From the NCBI GenBank assembly GCA_016125095.1, contig WGMK01000018.1, forward strand, positions 1-64,000: DNA of 64,000 nt, read 5' to 3'. Position 1 is the first letter of the stretch. Every line of letters begins with the position of its first letter. The notes below the pieces were generated by a model. That model did no database searches, had not been told where the DNA came from, and saw only the letters and a list, made by a program, of their open reading frames with translations. The DNA comes from Candidatus Hydrogenedens sp. (lineage in GTDB: Bacteria; Hydrogenedentota; Hydrogenedentia; Hydrogenedentales; JAEUWI01). The position numbers and the translations under genes are program-made. Of this stretch, positions 1-8,913 are shown one piece after another.

Positions 1-132
1 AGCTTCAAAAACCTCACCGACGGGGAATTGAATACCTACGTCGACAAGCTCAACAATCGTCCCAGAAAGAAACTCGGATTCCGCACCCCGGCACAGGTCT
101 TCCTCGAAAAGCCTGTTGCAATTAGACCTTGA
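1..132 (+). CDS. IS30-family transposase, C-terminal end (5' part outside window)
   Basis: The first reading frame is open from base 1 and stops at 130-132. It encodes the last 43 residues of a DDE transposase. The ending, with an N-N-R-P-R-K element followed by L-G-F-R-T-P and V-F-L, is the standard C-terminus of IS30-family transposases, where it follows the last catalytic glutamate. Only the tail is in the window, so completeness of the element cannot be judged. The terminal inverted repeat of such elements lies just after the stop, which here means roughly 126-145. The next gene starts immediately afterwards without its N-terminal domain, so the element probably inserted into it. Confidence 0.85.
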   Translation, partial: SFKNLTDGELNTYVDKLNNRPRKKLGFRTPAQVFLEKPVAIRP

Positions 133-177
133 ATCTGCGCCGCAGAAATATCAAAGTGGCCTAAGGCAATATTTTCC

Positions 178-2211
178 GTGAGCTTGGACGACGGATCAGT
201 CATAACGCACGCCGCACTAAAACCGGCCCCGCCGGTAAGAGTGTTTAATCGAGACTTTGTTGATGCAAACTTCGAGCAGGAGCACACCGCACCAGCTGTC
301 TTTATACTCGGCTCTCAGAATGTTGCATTACGACAACGCCTCGAAGCTCTTAATCGACGCCACAAGCGGGTGTTGCTCATGGAGACTAAACTTCGCGATA
401 TAGCGAGTAGCTTGCAGAGAGATATCGATCAGATAGGAACAGACAAGGCCCGCGATGTAGGAAATCTTCTCGGCGACCGAAGTTTTCGGCGGCCTAAGCT
501 GCTAAGTTGCCTTGACGGCGTCCGAGCAAAATATTCGGAATTTATCTTGGCCGATCCAGAAGTCTATGCAAAGTATGAGATATGCCGCAGCACCACGGTA
601 TGGACGACAATTGCCGCCATTAAATCCTCATTACCTGATTTCAAGGACAGTTCAGCAAAGATTGCCGCATTGCTGAGTCAGACAGCCTCGAACCGAGCGA
701 TTGAAAAGTTAAAGACGAACCAAAGCTTGGAAAGCTGGTTACGAACGGGCCTCGCGCTCCATCAGGGCATTCGTGAATGTGAGTTTTGTGGTTCGGCTAT
801 CAGCGACGCAAGGCTATCTATGCTCAAGGGCCACTTCTCGCTTGAGTACGAGGCACTCGTGCGCGATCTGGCTGCGGCGATTTCTGAATGCACCGCACTA
901 AACTTCGCGGCTTCTCTTCCTGACGAACGGGATTTTATGCCCGATTTGAAATCCCAATTCATCGCATTGAAGAAACGCCTTGGGAATTGGGAAACCTGGG
1001 CTGCGGATTTACGGGCCAAGATGACTGATGCACTCTCGCAGAAGCAGCTGCAAATCGAAAGCAGCCTCCCTTGGCAAGTTGACCTCTCTCGCGCGCCTGA
1101 AGGTGAATCCTTAATTCTCGAAATTAATGAGTTGGTCACACAACACAACCAGACTGTTGCAGTACTCGGCCAAACGCGATCAAACGCTCGAACAGCGCTC
1201 GAACAGCACCATGCCGCTCTGTTCTTTCGTGACAGCGAACTCTCGGCCAAAGAGTACAGTTGCGCAAAAGCAAGAGAGAAGGAAGCGAAAGCTCGGACCC
1301 TTGCCGGCCGAATCAGTGCACACGTAGCTGCTATCGAACTACAAGTGCGGCAGCAATCTATCGGTGCGGCAAATCTAAACGACATGCTTTGCTTCTTGTT
1401 GGCGGAAAGCGGTATCGGGGTGGTGGCAGTAGGTGATGGGCTGTTCGAGTTTCGCCGTGACGGCGCAGCCGCCGAAAACCTAAGCGATGGCGAGAGGACC
1501 GCTATTGCCTTTGCGTACTTTCTTACTAGCTTGGAGGCCAATGGGGCGAATCCGGCCGACCTGATCGTATTTATTGATGACCCTATATCAAGCCTCGATT
1601 CCAACCATATTTATGCGATATACTCGTTGATTTCGGAGAGCTTGAGCGCCTGTCGGCAAGTCTTTGTTTCAACCCATAATAGCGAGCTTTTCAATCTAAT
1701 GAAAGATAAGTGGTTTGACCCACGCAAGCGTTATGCAAACACCGCAAGTGCTCATGCCTATTACACCTGTCGCAGTATAGATGGTAATGGCAAGTGGAGC
1801 GCTTCAATTGACGACCTGCCTACCTTGCTCCGCAAACACAAATCTGAGTACCACTTCGTTTTTGAGCAACTGCACAGATTTGCTACCGCTCACGCGCCAT
1901 CATTGCATGAAGCCTATACTGCGCCCAATCTATTACGAAAATACTTAGAGGCGTATCTAGGCTTTAGGAAGCCAAGTGTATCAAAGTGGTCGGACAAGCT
2001 AGATCTCTTATTCGACACGCCATTAGAACGACGAGAGATCCAGAAATTTGCCGACGATGCATCGCACCTCCACGGATTCAATCGTCTATTACAGCAACCC
2101 AATTTCATCACGACCTCGAAAGACTGTGTGAACAAAGTGATCGCCGCGATGAAGGCCAAGGATTTCAACCACTACGAATCATTATGTGAAGTCATCGGAG
2201 TGGCTCCTTGA
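178..2211 (+). CDS. RloC/AAA_13-like ABC ATPase, 5'-truncated by the adjacent IS element
   Basis: A GTG at 178 gives 677 residues, but the frame is open back to 133 and the codons from about 145 also read as plausible protein. The start is therefore probably a disruption point, not a real start. The visible protein begins at the VFNRDF segment that follows Walker A in AAA_13 proteins. It then has a central helical region with a C-x-x-C pair (near residue 204) resembling the zinc hook of RloC, an ABC signature L-S-D-G-E near residue 435, a Walker B ending in FIDDPISSLD, and an H-loop STHN. The P-loop is missing. RloC and PrrC relatives are translation-targeting anticodon nucleases used against phage; whether this member is one is inference. 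Without a P-loop it is probably inactive, and pseudogene status is likely. Confidence 0.8.
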   Translation: MSLDDGSVITHAALKPAPPVRVFNRDFVDANFEQEHTAPAVFILGSQNVALRQRLEALNRRHKRVLLMETKLRDIASSLQRDIDQIGTDKARDVGNLLGDRSFRRPKLLSCLDGVRAKYSEFILADPEVYAKYEICRSTTVWTTIAAIKSSLPDFKDSSAKIAALLSQTASNRAIEKLKTNQSLESWLRTGLALHQGIRECEFCGSAISDARLSMLKGHFSLEYEALVRDLAAAISECTALNFAASLPDERDFMPDLKSQFIALKKRLGNWETWAADLRAKMTDALSQKQLQIESSLPWQVDLSRAPEGESLILEINELVTQHNQTVAVLGQTRSNARTALEQHHAALFFRDSELSAKEYSCAKAREKEAKARTLAGRISAHVAAIELQVRQQSIGAANLNDMLCFLLAESGIGVVAVGDGLFEFRRDGAAAENLSDGERTAIAFAYFLTSLEANGANPADLIVFIDDPISSLDSNHIYAIYSLISESLSACRQVFVSTHNSELFNLMKDKWFDPRKRYANTASAHAYYTCRSIDGNGKWSASIDDLPTLLRKHKSEYHFVFEQLHRFATAHAPSLHEAYTAPNLLRKYLEAYLGFRKPSVSKWSDKLDLLFDTPLERREIQKFADDASHLHGFNRLLQQPNFITTSKDCVNKVIAAMKAKDFNHYESLCEVIGVAP

Positions 2212-2373
2212 CCAACACTACGTTTTTGGTGCGCCCGACGCTATGACGTGTGTGGCGGGATGGACGCCGTAGTCGACCCGGAAGGCGGCGAGGCGGGCGG
2301 TTCGATACCCTTGGCTGCTCAACCACTTAGTGGCGACAGCCACTACCGGGCGTGATGCCGGGGAAGGGGAAAA

Positions 2374-2431
2374 TGGCGGAGAGGGAGAGATTCGAACTCT
2401 CGAACGGGTTGCCCCGTCAACGGCTTTCGAG
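2374..2431 (-). repeat. 3' half of tRNA-Ser (anticodon loop to CCA), distal island boundary
   Basis: Read on the minus strand this is the anticodon loop CTCGAAA, the 3' anticodon stem GCCGT, a long variable arm with an ACGGG/CCCGT stem, a T arm with loop TTCGAAT, the acceptor strand CCTCTCC, a G discriminator and an encoded CCA. No 5' half is attached. Its stem strand GCCGT pairs with GCGGC of the orphan 5' half at 50306-50344, so this copy is probably the original host 3' half. The flanks 2212-2373 and 2432-2650 contain no gene I can support. A 6-bp stem-loop lies at 2329-2344, just after the preceding gene. Confidence 0.9.
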
Positions 2432-2650
2432 TCAGTCATAGTTGCCTCATACAAAAAGACTTACGCCCAGAGGCGTCTGGAGAAACGGGGTTCGCGGGCC
2501 GGAATTTGGCCGGTGAAACGGTCCAGCTACGGGGTTCCGGCTCTTTGCTTGGTTTTGCAAGGCGAATGTCGCCCCGCGGGTGATGGGGATGCGCTGATGG
2601 TCTCTTTCGTGGGCATTCTGGAGCACCTCCTCAGCGGGATGTTCGGACGC

Positions 2651-4132
2651 CTACGGGGAGGATTTCAAAAGCAGGGCCTGAGCCAGCTCCAGGGCATCAA
2701 CCGGCCAGAAGCACTCGGGACGCGGCTGGTGCACACCGGGCCGCCCGGCCTCGGGGCGGCAGGTGAGCACATATTCCTGCCATTGCGCGGGCACGGCGCT
2801 TCTGCCGTGCACGGCACCCAGCAATGCGCCGCAGATGGCCGCGTTGGTGTCGGTGTCGCCGCCGCGCATGACGGTGTCCACGACGCCGTCCTCCAGCGAG
2901 GGGGTATGGAGCAGTTGCCAAAGGGCGTTCTGGAACGCAATCAGAACCCAGCCCATCTGTGTGACGTAGTCCTCGGGTGGGGCTTGGGGCGCGCGTTCAA
3001 CGGATTTAAGCAGGGAAGGCTCCACGTTCCACTCGTGCGCCCAGAGCAGGATGGTGGCGTAGAGCGTCTCGGGCGTGCAACCGGTATGGATGGCGCGCGC
3101 GATGGCGGCGGCGAAGAGCGCGTTGGCCTGGAGGCACACCGGGTTCGGGTGGGTCAGTGCGGCGTCCTGTCTGGCCCATTCGGCGACCTGCTTAATGTCG
3201 TGCTGCGCGCCAAAGATGCCCAAGGGGCTGACGCGCATGAGTGCGCCGTTGGCCTGGCTGCCGGGGTTGAGCGTCCCCCGAAGCGCCGCAGAGATGGTGC
3301 CACCGCGATCAAAGGGTGCGGAGTCTATCCAGAAGCGATAGGCCTTGAGAGCCGAAGCAGGGTCGTAGGCTCCTGCCTCGACAATCGAGCGGGCAAGCAT
3401 GAGGGCCATCTCGGAATCATCGGTAGGCTGTCCCGCTAGGGTGTTCCACGTGCCACCGTCGGCGAGCTCGCGGACACCGTTGGGGTAGCGACTTCGTATG
3501 GCCGACGCCGACTGGAACTCCACCAGCCCGCCGAGCGCGTCGCCCGCGAGTTGCCCCAGCATGCATCCCTGCGCGCGGTCGAGGCGGGCCTCCTCGGAAC
3601 TTGGGATGAATGCCTGCCATTCACGAATGTAGCGGCGTTGTGCCTCGGTCTCCGGCGAGGCCCGGTGTTGTGACTTGGGGCACGACGTCCAAAGTTCTGC
3701 GAGGCGAGCGAGTGCGGCGTCGCCGTGGTGCCCGTGCCGCGCGAGCCAGCAGCCGACGATCGTGCCGGTCCTGCCAACGCCGCCCCAGCAGTGGACATAC
3801 ACGCCCTGCCCCGAGGCGATGGAGCGGTCGATCAGGTCAAGCGCCGCGTGGGTGAGTTCGTGCGATAGCGGGGTGCTCACGTCGGGGATCGGGAAGGAAT
3901 GTCTCCGCGCCTTGCCCGCCGAGGCTTCCGCCAGCAACCCGCCGTAGGGCGCAAGGCCATCGGCGTCGGTCGTCAGGTCCACGAAAGCTGTCGCCCGCGT
4001 GTCCACAAGCGCCCGCAGCTTCGCGATTGAGCTATCGCGCTCCGGGGTGCGCGGGTACTCGCCCGCCAGATAGCGACCGGGAATGACCCAGTAGGAATTG
4101 GGTAGCGGAACGTCAGCGATCTTTACGTTCAT
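2651..4132 (-). CDS. Dual-specificity phosphatase-like domain fused to ADP-ribosylglycohydrolase
   Basis: A 493-residue protein of two parts. Residues 1 to about 175 form a cysteine-phosphatase fold with the active-site loop HCWGGVGRTG (C-x5-R), preceded by a conserved aspartate region. From about residue 183 it is an ADP-ribosylglycohydrolase (DraG/crystallin J1 family), with the N-terminal GxxxGDALG helix, a T-D-D-S-E motif and a C-terminal GGDTDTN motif, the metal-binding acidic residues of the family. Family knowledge predicts removal of ADP-ribose from proteins or nucleic acids; the phosphatase substrate is unknown. It stands alone near the island's left edge, transcribed toward the boundary. 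Both catalytic signatures look intact. Confidence 0.85.
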   Translation of the reverse strand: MNVKIADVPLPNSYWVIPGRYLAGEYPRTPERDSSIAKLRALVDTRATAFVDLTTDADGLAPYGGLLAEASAGKARRHSFPIPDVSTPLSHELTHAALDLIDRSIASGQGVYVHCWGGVGRTGTIVGCWLARHGHHGDAALARLAELWTSCPKSQHRASPETEAQRRYIREWQAFIPSSEEARLDRAQGCMLGQLAGDALGGLVEFQSASAIRSRYPNGVRELADGGTWNTLAGQPTDDSEMALMLARSIVEAGAYDPASALKAYRFWIDSAPFDRGGTISAALRGTLNPGSQANGALMRVSPLGIFGAQHDIKQVAEWARQDAALTHPNPVCLQANALFAAAIARAIHTGCTPETLYATILLWAHEWNVEPSLLKSVERAPQAPPEDYVTQMGWVLIAFQNALWQLLHTPSLEDGVVDTVMRGGDTDTNAAICGALLGAVHGRSAVPAQWQEYVLTCRPEAGRPGVHQPRPECFWPVDALELAQALLLKSSP

Positions 4133-4253
4133 CTATGTAGTCAAGCCTTTGGAACCTAGTTACGCAAGCCACCGCTCGCCCCATCGGTCTACAGTCTACA
4201 GCCCAATCATGAGCAAGAAAAGACGGTGGTGGCCGCTTGGGCCACCACCATTT

Positions 4254-4577
4254 TCATGACGCAGGAGGCAGCTCCACCTCCGGAAAATGTTCTGCGAGGA
4301 TCGCCAGGCATCGCTCAACAGCAACGTCGTAAGGGAGGCCCTGCGTCTTGCAAAACTCGGACACCAAGCCATCGCGCTCACGCCCATTTGATATTCTGCG
4401 AACAACAAACGGTTCGCATTCAGGTTGACCGTTTAGGCGCACCTCCTCGTCATTCGTCTCGATACTGGCAACGACCACGGCCAAGTCGCTGCCAATATCT
4501 CGGCACTTACTGGCGAAGAGGCTGAATCGTGCCCTGTCGAGTTCCCGAGGCCTCCGCCAAAATCGCGTAAATCCCAT
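4254..4577 (-). CDS. Conserved hypothetical protein with C-terminal FCKT/PYD segment
   Basis: About 107 residues from the ATG at 4577, which has AGGAG nine bases upstream. An ATG at 4631 is in frame but has no comparable site. The C-terminal part (an FCKT motif, then L-P-Y-D-V-A-V and a helix ending in the stop) resembles small accessory proteins of unknown function often found in defence or mobile regions. No catalytic motif is visible. It lies between the phosphatase/ADP-ribosylglycohydrolase gene and vsr, on the same strand as both, but about 120-210 bases separate it from each neighbour, so co-transcription is uncertain. No function can be assigned. Confidence 0.6.
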   Translation of the reverse strand: MGFTRFWRRPRELDRARFSLFASKCRDIGSDLAVVVASIETNDEEVRLNGQPECEPFVVRRISNGRERDGLVSEFCKTQGLPYDVAVERCLAILAEHFPEVELPPAS

Positions 4578-4788
4578 CACATGGGTCTCCTGAAGGACGG
4601 CCGTAGCACCCATTGCGAGGCTGTCTCTCATCGAAATGATATCCGGCCCAAGCTACGACCAATTCCGGTACCAGTCATGCGACCGCTTCGCTCGAAATTG
4701 CTTAAGTCGAGATTCTATCGTACTCTGTTAGGATACGCGTCGGCTTGTCGAGCGCAGAGTCTTCTGTCGCGCCTTCCTTTCGCCTCCC

Positions 4789-5199
4789 CTAAAATCTGTT
4801 GAGCGCCAAATTCAGGCGCTGAGCAATCCGCGAGTGATTCTTGAGCGAATGTTCCCATATGCGAACCACCGTCCATCCGTCTTTTCTTAGCAGTCTATTC
4901 ACTTTCCGGTCACGTGCGCGATTGCGCAAGACTTTCCCGCTCCAAAACTCCGGATTTGTCTCTGGTGCCTTGTAGCACTTCAGGCAACCATGCCAGAAGC
5001 AACCGTCCACAAAAATACAGACCCTCTCCCTGCGAAATACGAAATCAGGTTTTCCGGGAAGCGGTTGACCTCTCCTCCAGCCGGTGATTCCATACGCGCG
5101 TAGAATTACAATTAGCCGTAACTCCGTACTCTTGTTGCCGTTGGAGCGAATGAGGCTCATCATTTCTGAGCGTCGTTTCTTGTCCCACATGTCCGCCAT
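4789..5199 (-). CDS. vsr: Very short patch repair endonuclease (Vsr)
   Basis: A 136-residue protein starting at the ATG at 5199 (MADMWD...). Longer upstream frames would run into the divergent methylase gene. It has the family's opening with R-S-x-M-M-S-L-I-R-S, then G-K-P-D-F-V-F with the catalytic aspartate, the F-V-D-G-C-F-W-H-G-C block with metal/zinc-binding Cys and His, and a C-terminal W-E-H. Vsr nicks 5' of the T in T:G mismatches that arise by deamination of 5-methylcytosine, so it is normally paired with a Dcm-type methylase. That partner is the divergent neighbour here. The length is typical of the family. Confidence 0.93.
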   Translation of the reverse strand: MADMWDKKRRSEMMSLIRSNGNKSTELRLIVILRAYGITGWRRGQPLPGKPDFVFRRERVCIFVDGCFWHGCLKCYKAPETNPEFWSGKVLRNRARDRKVNRLLRKDGWTVVRIWEHSLKNHSRIAQRLNLALNRF

Positions 5200-5369
5200 G
5201 CCAAACCTATCCGCCAGCGTTGAACTCGATATCCACAGAGTATCACCAGCGTGCACCCAGTTCGAGGCTCCCAAATCGTCAAGTGAAGAATTCGTCGAAT
5301 CCCGTGACCTGGGTAGGATACACTCTTGCCAGTGATGCTGCTGACAATCTGGCAGTCTGGGTGACAATA

Positions 5370-6665
5370 GTGAAAAAAACATCTACCGATGCCGGGCGCA
5401 ACTTTATTGACCTCTTCGCGGGCTGCGGGGGGTTCTCGCTCGGCATGATTTGCGCCGGTTGGTCCGGAGTATTTGCCGTTGAAAAATCCCCAGATGCATT
5501 CGCCACACTTCGGCATAATCTGGTGGATGGTCATGAATTGTCCGGCAAGATGCGCTTCGATTGGCCGACCGGGGTGCTAGACGTCGGGCCGCATGACATT
5601 CGTGAGATTGCGAGCCTGCCGACTCTGGCCGGGCTTCGACAGAAGGTTGACCTAGTCATAGGTGGGCCTCCATGCCAAGGGTTTTCGTTCCTGGGCAAGC
5701 GTTCCAATAAGGATCCAAGAAATGAGCTTTTCAAGGAATACCTTAAGGTCGTTGACAAGCTGAAGCCCAAGTTCGTTCTCATGGAAAACGTTAGGGGCAT
5801 TGATGTTCCCTTCCCGCCCAAGAATGGGACGAGCTCTCGACCGAAAAGCTACGCGGCCCGTATCAAGGCTGCACTAGGCCAGCATGGCTACGTCGTCGAA
5901 CAAGGAATAATCAGGGCAACAGACTTCGGGGTTCCCCAGTATCGACCCAGATACTTTACGTTTGGTATACGAGCAGAACTACTCACCCCCACCCTCGAAT
6001 CAGCCCGCTTTTTTGAACGTCTTTCTGCTCATCGGGCAACCTTTCTTTCAGAAAGGGACCTTGGAGCGACCCCAATTACGGTTTCACAGGCGATATCCGA
6101 TCTCCGTACTGCTCACGACAGGCTGATCGACAACTCGGAACCGGGTGTTCCAAGCGGTTTCAAGCGCGTTGCCTACCAACGCCCGAGAACAAAGTACCAA
6201 GAGCTCATGCACCGTGATGCTGAAGACCGCCCCATGAATGGTGCGATGGACAGCATGCGGCTTGCCAATCATCGCTGCAAAACGGTAGAGCGATTCCGCG
6301 AGATACAACAGAACTGTGAAGCGGGTGTGCAACTTTCCCGCAAGGCCCGCCTTTGCTTCACACACCCAACGCGGAAGAGCTCGTTGACTCTACTGAGCGG
6401 CGAGAAGCCATCGCATACCATAACGACATTGCCCGACGATCTCATTCACTACAGTGAACCAAGAATACACACAGTACGCGAATACGCCCGACTTCAGTCC
6501 TTTCCAGACTGGTTCCAGTTCCGCGGCAAGTACACAACTGGAGGAGCAAGGCGGGCATTCGAATGTCCGCGATACTCCCAAGTAGGAAATGCAGTGCCGC
6601 CACTTGTTGCCGAAGCCATTGGTGAGTGCTTAATCGAGATGCTCAATGAGTTTTCCAGCAAATAG
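5370..6665 (+). CDS. dcm: DNA (cytosine-5-)-methyltransferase
   Basis: A C5-methyltransferase of about 431 residues. Motif I is FIDLFAGCGGFSLG, the catalytic motif IV is GGPPCQGFSF, motif VI is the ENV in L-M-E-N-V-R-G, and the C-terminus has motifs IX/X with Q-V-G-N-A-V-P-P. The GTG at 5370, preceded by GGGTGA, places motif I about ten residues from the start, as is usual. An ATG at 5220 in the same frame would add 50 unconserved residues. It diverges from vsr and is followed 115 bp later by the three-gene operon at 6781-15858. This suggests the methylase supplies the self-protecting mark for that system. The target sequence cannot be read from the protein. Confidence 0.93.
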   Translation: MKKTSTDAGRNFIDLFAGCGGFSLGMICAGWSGVFAVEKSPDAFATLRHNLVDGHELSGKMRFDWPTGVLDVGPHDIREIASLPTLAGLRQKVDLVIGGPPCQGFSFLGKRSNKDPRNELFKEYLKVVDKLKPKFVLMENVRGIDVPFPPKNGTSSRPKSYAARIKAALGQHGYVVEQGIIRATDFGVPQYRPRYFTFGIRAELLTPTLESARFFERLSAHRATFLSERDLGATPITVSQAISDLRTAHDRLIDNSEPGVPSGFKRVAYQRPRTKYQELMHRDAEDRPMNGAMDSMRLANHRCKTVERFREIQQNCEAGVQLSRKARLCFTHPTRKSSLTLLSGEKPSHTITTLPDDLIHYSEPRIHTVREYARLQSFPDWFQFRGKYTTGGARRAFECPRYSQVGNAVPPLVAEAIGECLIEMLNEFSSK

Positions 6666-6780
6666 CTGCAAGCCCTTTCTGAGAGACGTTCAATGGTCGC
6701 TCACAGTGAAGGCTTGATTGGACATTACGCATAGCAGGTATTCTGCTGGGAACTCGGTTATACCTTAGGGGAGTAGGTGC

Positions 6781-8913
6781 ATGACTGCTAAGCGGGGTGA
6801 GGATCCTGCGGCCATAAGCCCGGGCCTGTTTCCGGATGCGCTACTGACGTGGGCGGGACATCGTGATGGTGGCGTGCGAAAGCCTTTTAGGGCGGATTCC
6901 GGAAGGCCTGCGGGCGGCAAGCGCATCGATACCCCATTGCTTTCTCGGCTAAGGTCGTGGGTTGACTCGCTTGTGAAGTCGGAAGTCGACACTCCCAGGG
7001 TGGTTCTTCTCGTAGGTGGGCCAGGTAACGGAAAGACCGATGCAGTCGAGTCAACCATCGAGTTTCTGGATGACCGCTTGGAGCTCTCGGGCGCCTTGGT
7101 ATACGGCTTTGCCAGCCAGTTTAGTGTCGCGCCAAATACCCCGCCGCCACGGACGGCCATAGTGAACTTGGGAACCGCCTTCCCAGCCATACCCGAGCAC
7201 CTTAGATGTCAATTGAGGTTGGTGCAAGATGCCACTGAAGACACGGGCGAGACATCCCATTCAAAAGAGGACTTGTTACTTGAAGACCTGAAGTCCGTGA
7301 TGGAAACAACACAGAGCGACATCTACTTATGCTGCGTAAACCGGGGAGTCTTGGCACAGACGGCAAACGTGGCCCACAAGCGGTTCCCGGAAAGCGACCT
7401 CGCGCGCCTGCTTGATCGCATTACCGAGTCAACCGCGTCAGTCCCGAGCGCTCCCTCCTGTTGGCCACTGGCTGGATTCCAGCACATAGCAGTCTGGCCA
7501 ATGGATGTAGAGTCGCTGGTCGACACCAGCACAGCGGGCCAAGGCAACACGGTTGCGCACCAGATATTTCATATCGCGCTCGAGGAAGACGCCTGGCGGC
7601 CCCGATGCCCTTCGGGCCCTCGATGTCCGTTTTGCCAGAATCGACGACTCTTGTCGGCAAGGGGGGCGGTGGACAGCCTGATTCTCGCGTTACGCTACTA
7701 CGAGATTGGCTCCGGCAAGCGCTGGTCATTTCGGGACCTTTTTTCGCTTGTGAGTTACCTTCTCGTAGGGGAGTATTCGGAGTTTCAGGTAGATGGGGAG
7801 ACGCTTTCGCCATGCGACTGGGCGGCGCGCCAGCTGCGAATGTGCCAATCAGGGAACCAAAGTGACGTGGCAGTTGCGCGTGCGCCTTACCTCTTGGCGT
7901 CGAAGCTCTACTATCACCGGTTGTTCCCAGTCTGGCCCCGATTCACACAAGGTTCGTTCTTCGCGGCCAAGAGGACCGTCTTTAAGAAGGACTTGATAGA
8001 ACCGGATCTCCAGTCCGCCTCGAATCTCTTTCGATACCTTGCATCACAGGATGCGCAATCGGAATTGGAGTCCGGAGAAGTTCCACGACGTGTATTTGGG
8101 TCCCTGGCACCGATGCTTGACCCGGGTCTAGTATCTGGTGCCGTGAAACTCTCAGAAGGGGGCCTTACTGCCAGGGAGATTGAGGAAGCCTTTAGCCTTT
8201 CAGTTGCAGAAGGTCTCATGCTCGTAGACTCAAAGCTTGAGCCGTTAGACCGGGATATCCTCAAGCGATTGTCAGAGGCGGATGATGCACTGACCGAAGA
8301 AAGGTTTCCACCCACGAAGGGCCAACAAGTCTGGCTCCTTCGGTCGACGATCCGGCAGTACTGTGCAAGGCTGACAAAGCGATGCATCGGTACCCGCTCA
8401 GGGGTCTTCCTTAACGCGGAAGAGTTTGACCTATACCAACAAGCGATGCGTGAACCTGAGAAACTTAAGGGAATCGCTCGCCAATTGCGCAGCCTCCTTC
8501 ATGATGACAAAAACCAGTTTTCTGCTCAGCTCATGACGACATTTGGTCAGCCTGTCGCACAGCGTAGTCGTGAGGTCACCCTTGTGACGGAGGCCATAAA
8601 GGTACGTGCCCTGATTCGAGCCGAGAATCAAGCCCGGCCCCGGGAGCCGATGCCGTATCTGCGCGTTGAGGGCATGGACGTTGCCGTAACGTTCGCATTC
8701 TTTGATGCGCTTGAACGCGTCTCAAGGGGTTTGAATCCTGCCTCGCTTCCCGAGGAAATCTTCGCACTTCTGAATGGCATAAGGTCCTTCGTTTCCGGAG
8801 ATGTGGTTAGAGATGGGGACCGGCTCGCAGAAGGAGCCGTTATTCAGTTTGGAGGGGGACGGCGGCAGCTTGACCCCAGTCACTTGCTCGTACCCTCTAG
8901 GGAGAACCCATGA
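6781..8913 (+). CDS. DptF-like P-loop NTPase of a restriction operon
   Basis: A 710-residue protein whose ATG follows GGGGAG by several bases. Walker A is GGPGNGKT at residues 79-86. A cysteine cluster follows at 276, 282 and 285 (the last two as C-P-F-C), possibly a zinc site. The C-V-N-R-G-V-L stretch at 185-191 resembles a sensor segment. Length, position and order (this ATPase, a mid-sized helical protein, then a very large HerA-type ATPase) match dptF of DNA phosphorothioation-dependent restriction. The assignment rests on architecture and remembered similarity, without alignment. The stop overlaps the next start by 4 bp (ATGA), so translation is coupled. Confidence 0.6.
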   Translation: MTAKRGEDPAAISPGLFPDALLTWAGHRDGGVRKPFRADSGRPAGGKRIDTPLLSRLRSWVDSLVKSEVDTPRVVLLVGGPGNGKTDAVESTIEFLDDRLELSGALVYGFASQFSVAPNTPPPRTAIVNLGTAFPAIPEHLRCQLRLVQDATEDTGETSHSKEDLLLEDLKSVMETTQSDIYLCCVNRGVLAQTANVAHKRFPESDLARLLDRITESTASVPSAPSCWPLAGFQHIAVWPMDVESLVDTSTAGQGNTVAHQIFHIALEEDAWRPRCPSGPRCPFCQNRRLLSARGAVDSLILALRYYEIGSGKRWSFRDLFSLVSYLLVGEYSEFQVDGETLSPCDWAARQLRMCQSGNQSDVAVARAPYLLASKLYYHRLFPVWPRFTQGSFFAAKRTVFKKDLIEPDLQSASNLFRYLASQDAQSELESGEVPRRVFGSLAPMLDPGLVSGAVKLSEGGLTAREIEEAFSLSVAEGLMLVDSKLEPLDRDILKRLSEADDALTEERFPPTKGQQVWLLRSTIRQYCARLTKRCIGTRSGVFLNAEEFDLYQQAMREPEKLKGIARQLRSLLHDDKNQFSAQLMTTFGQPVAQRSREVTLVTEAIKVRALIRAENQARPREPMPYLRVEGMDVAVTFAFFDALERVSRGLNPASLPEEIFALLNGIRSFVSGDVVRDGDRLAEGAVIQFGGGRRQLDPSHLLVPSRENP

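Noticed and set aside
2330..3439. Long plus-strand open frame opposite the phosphatase/ADP-ribosylglycohydrolase gene
   Set aside because: It is the antisense shadow of a GC-rich real gene, with no motifs and low-complexity Gly/Arg/Val content.
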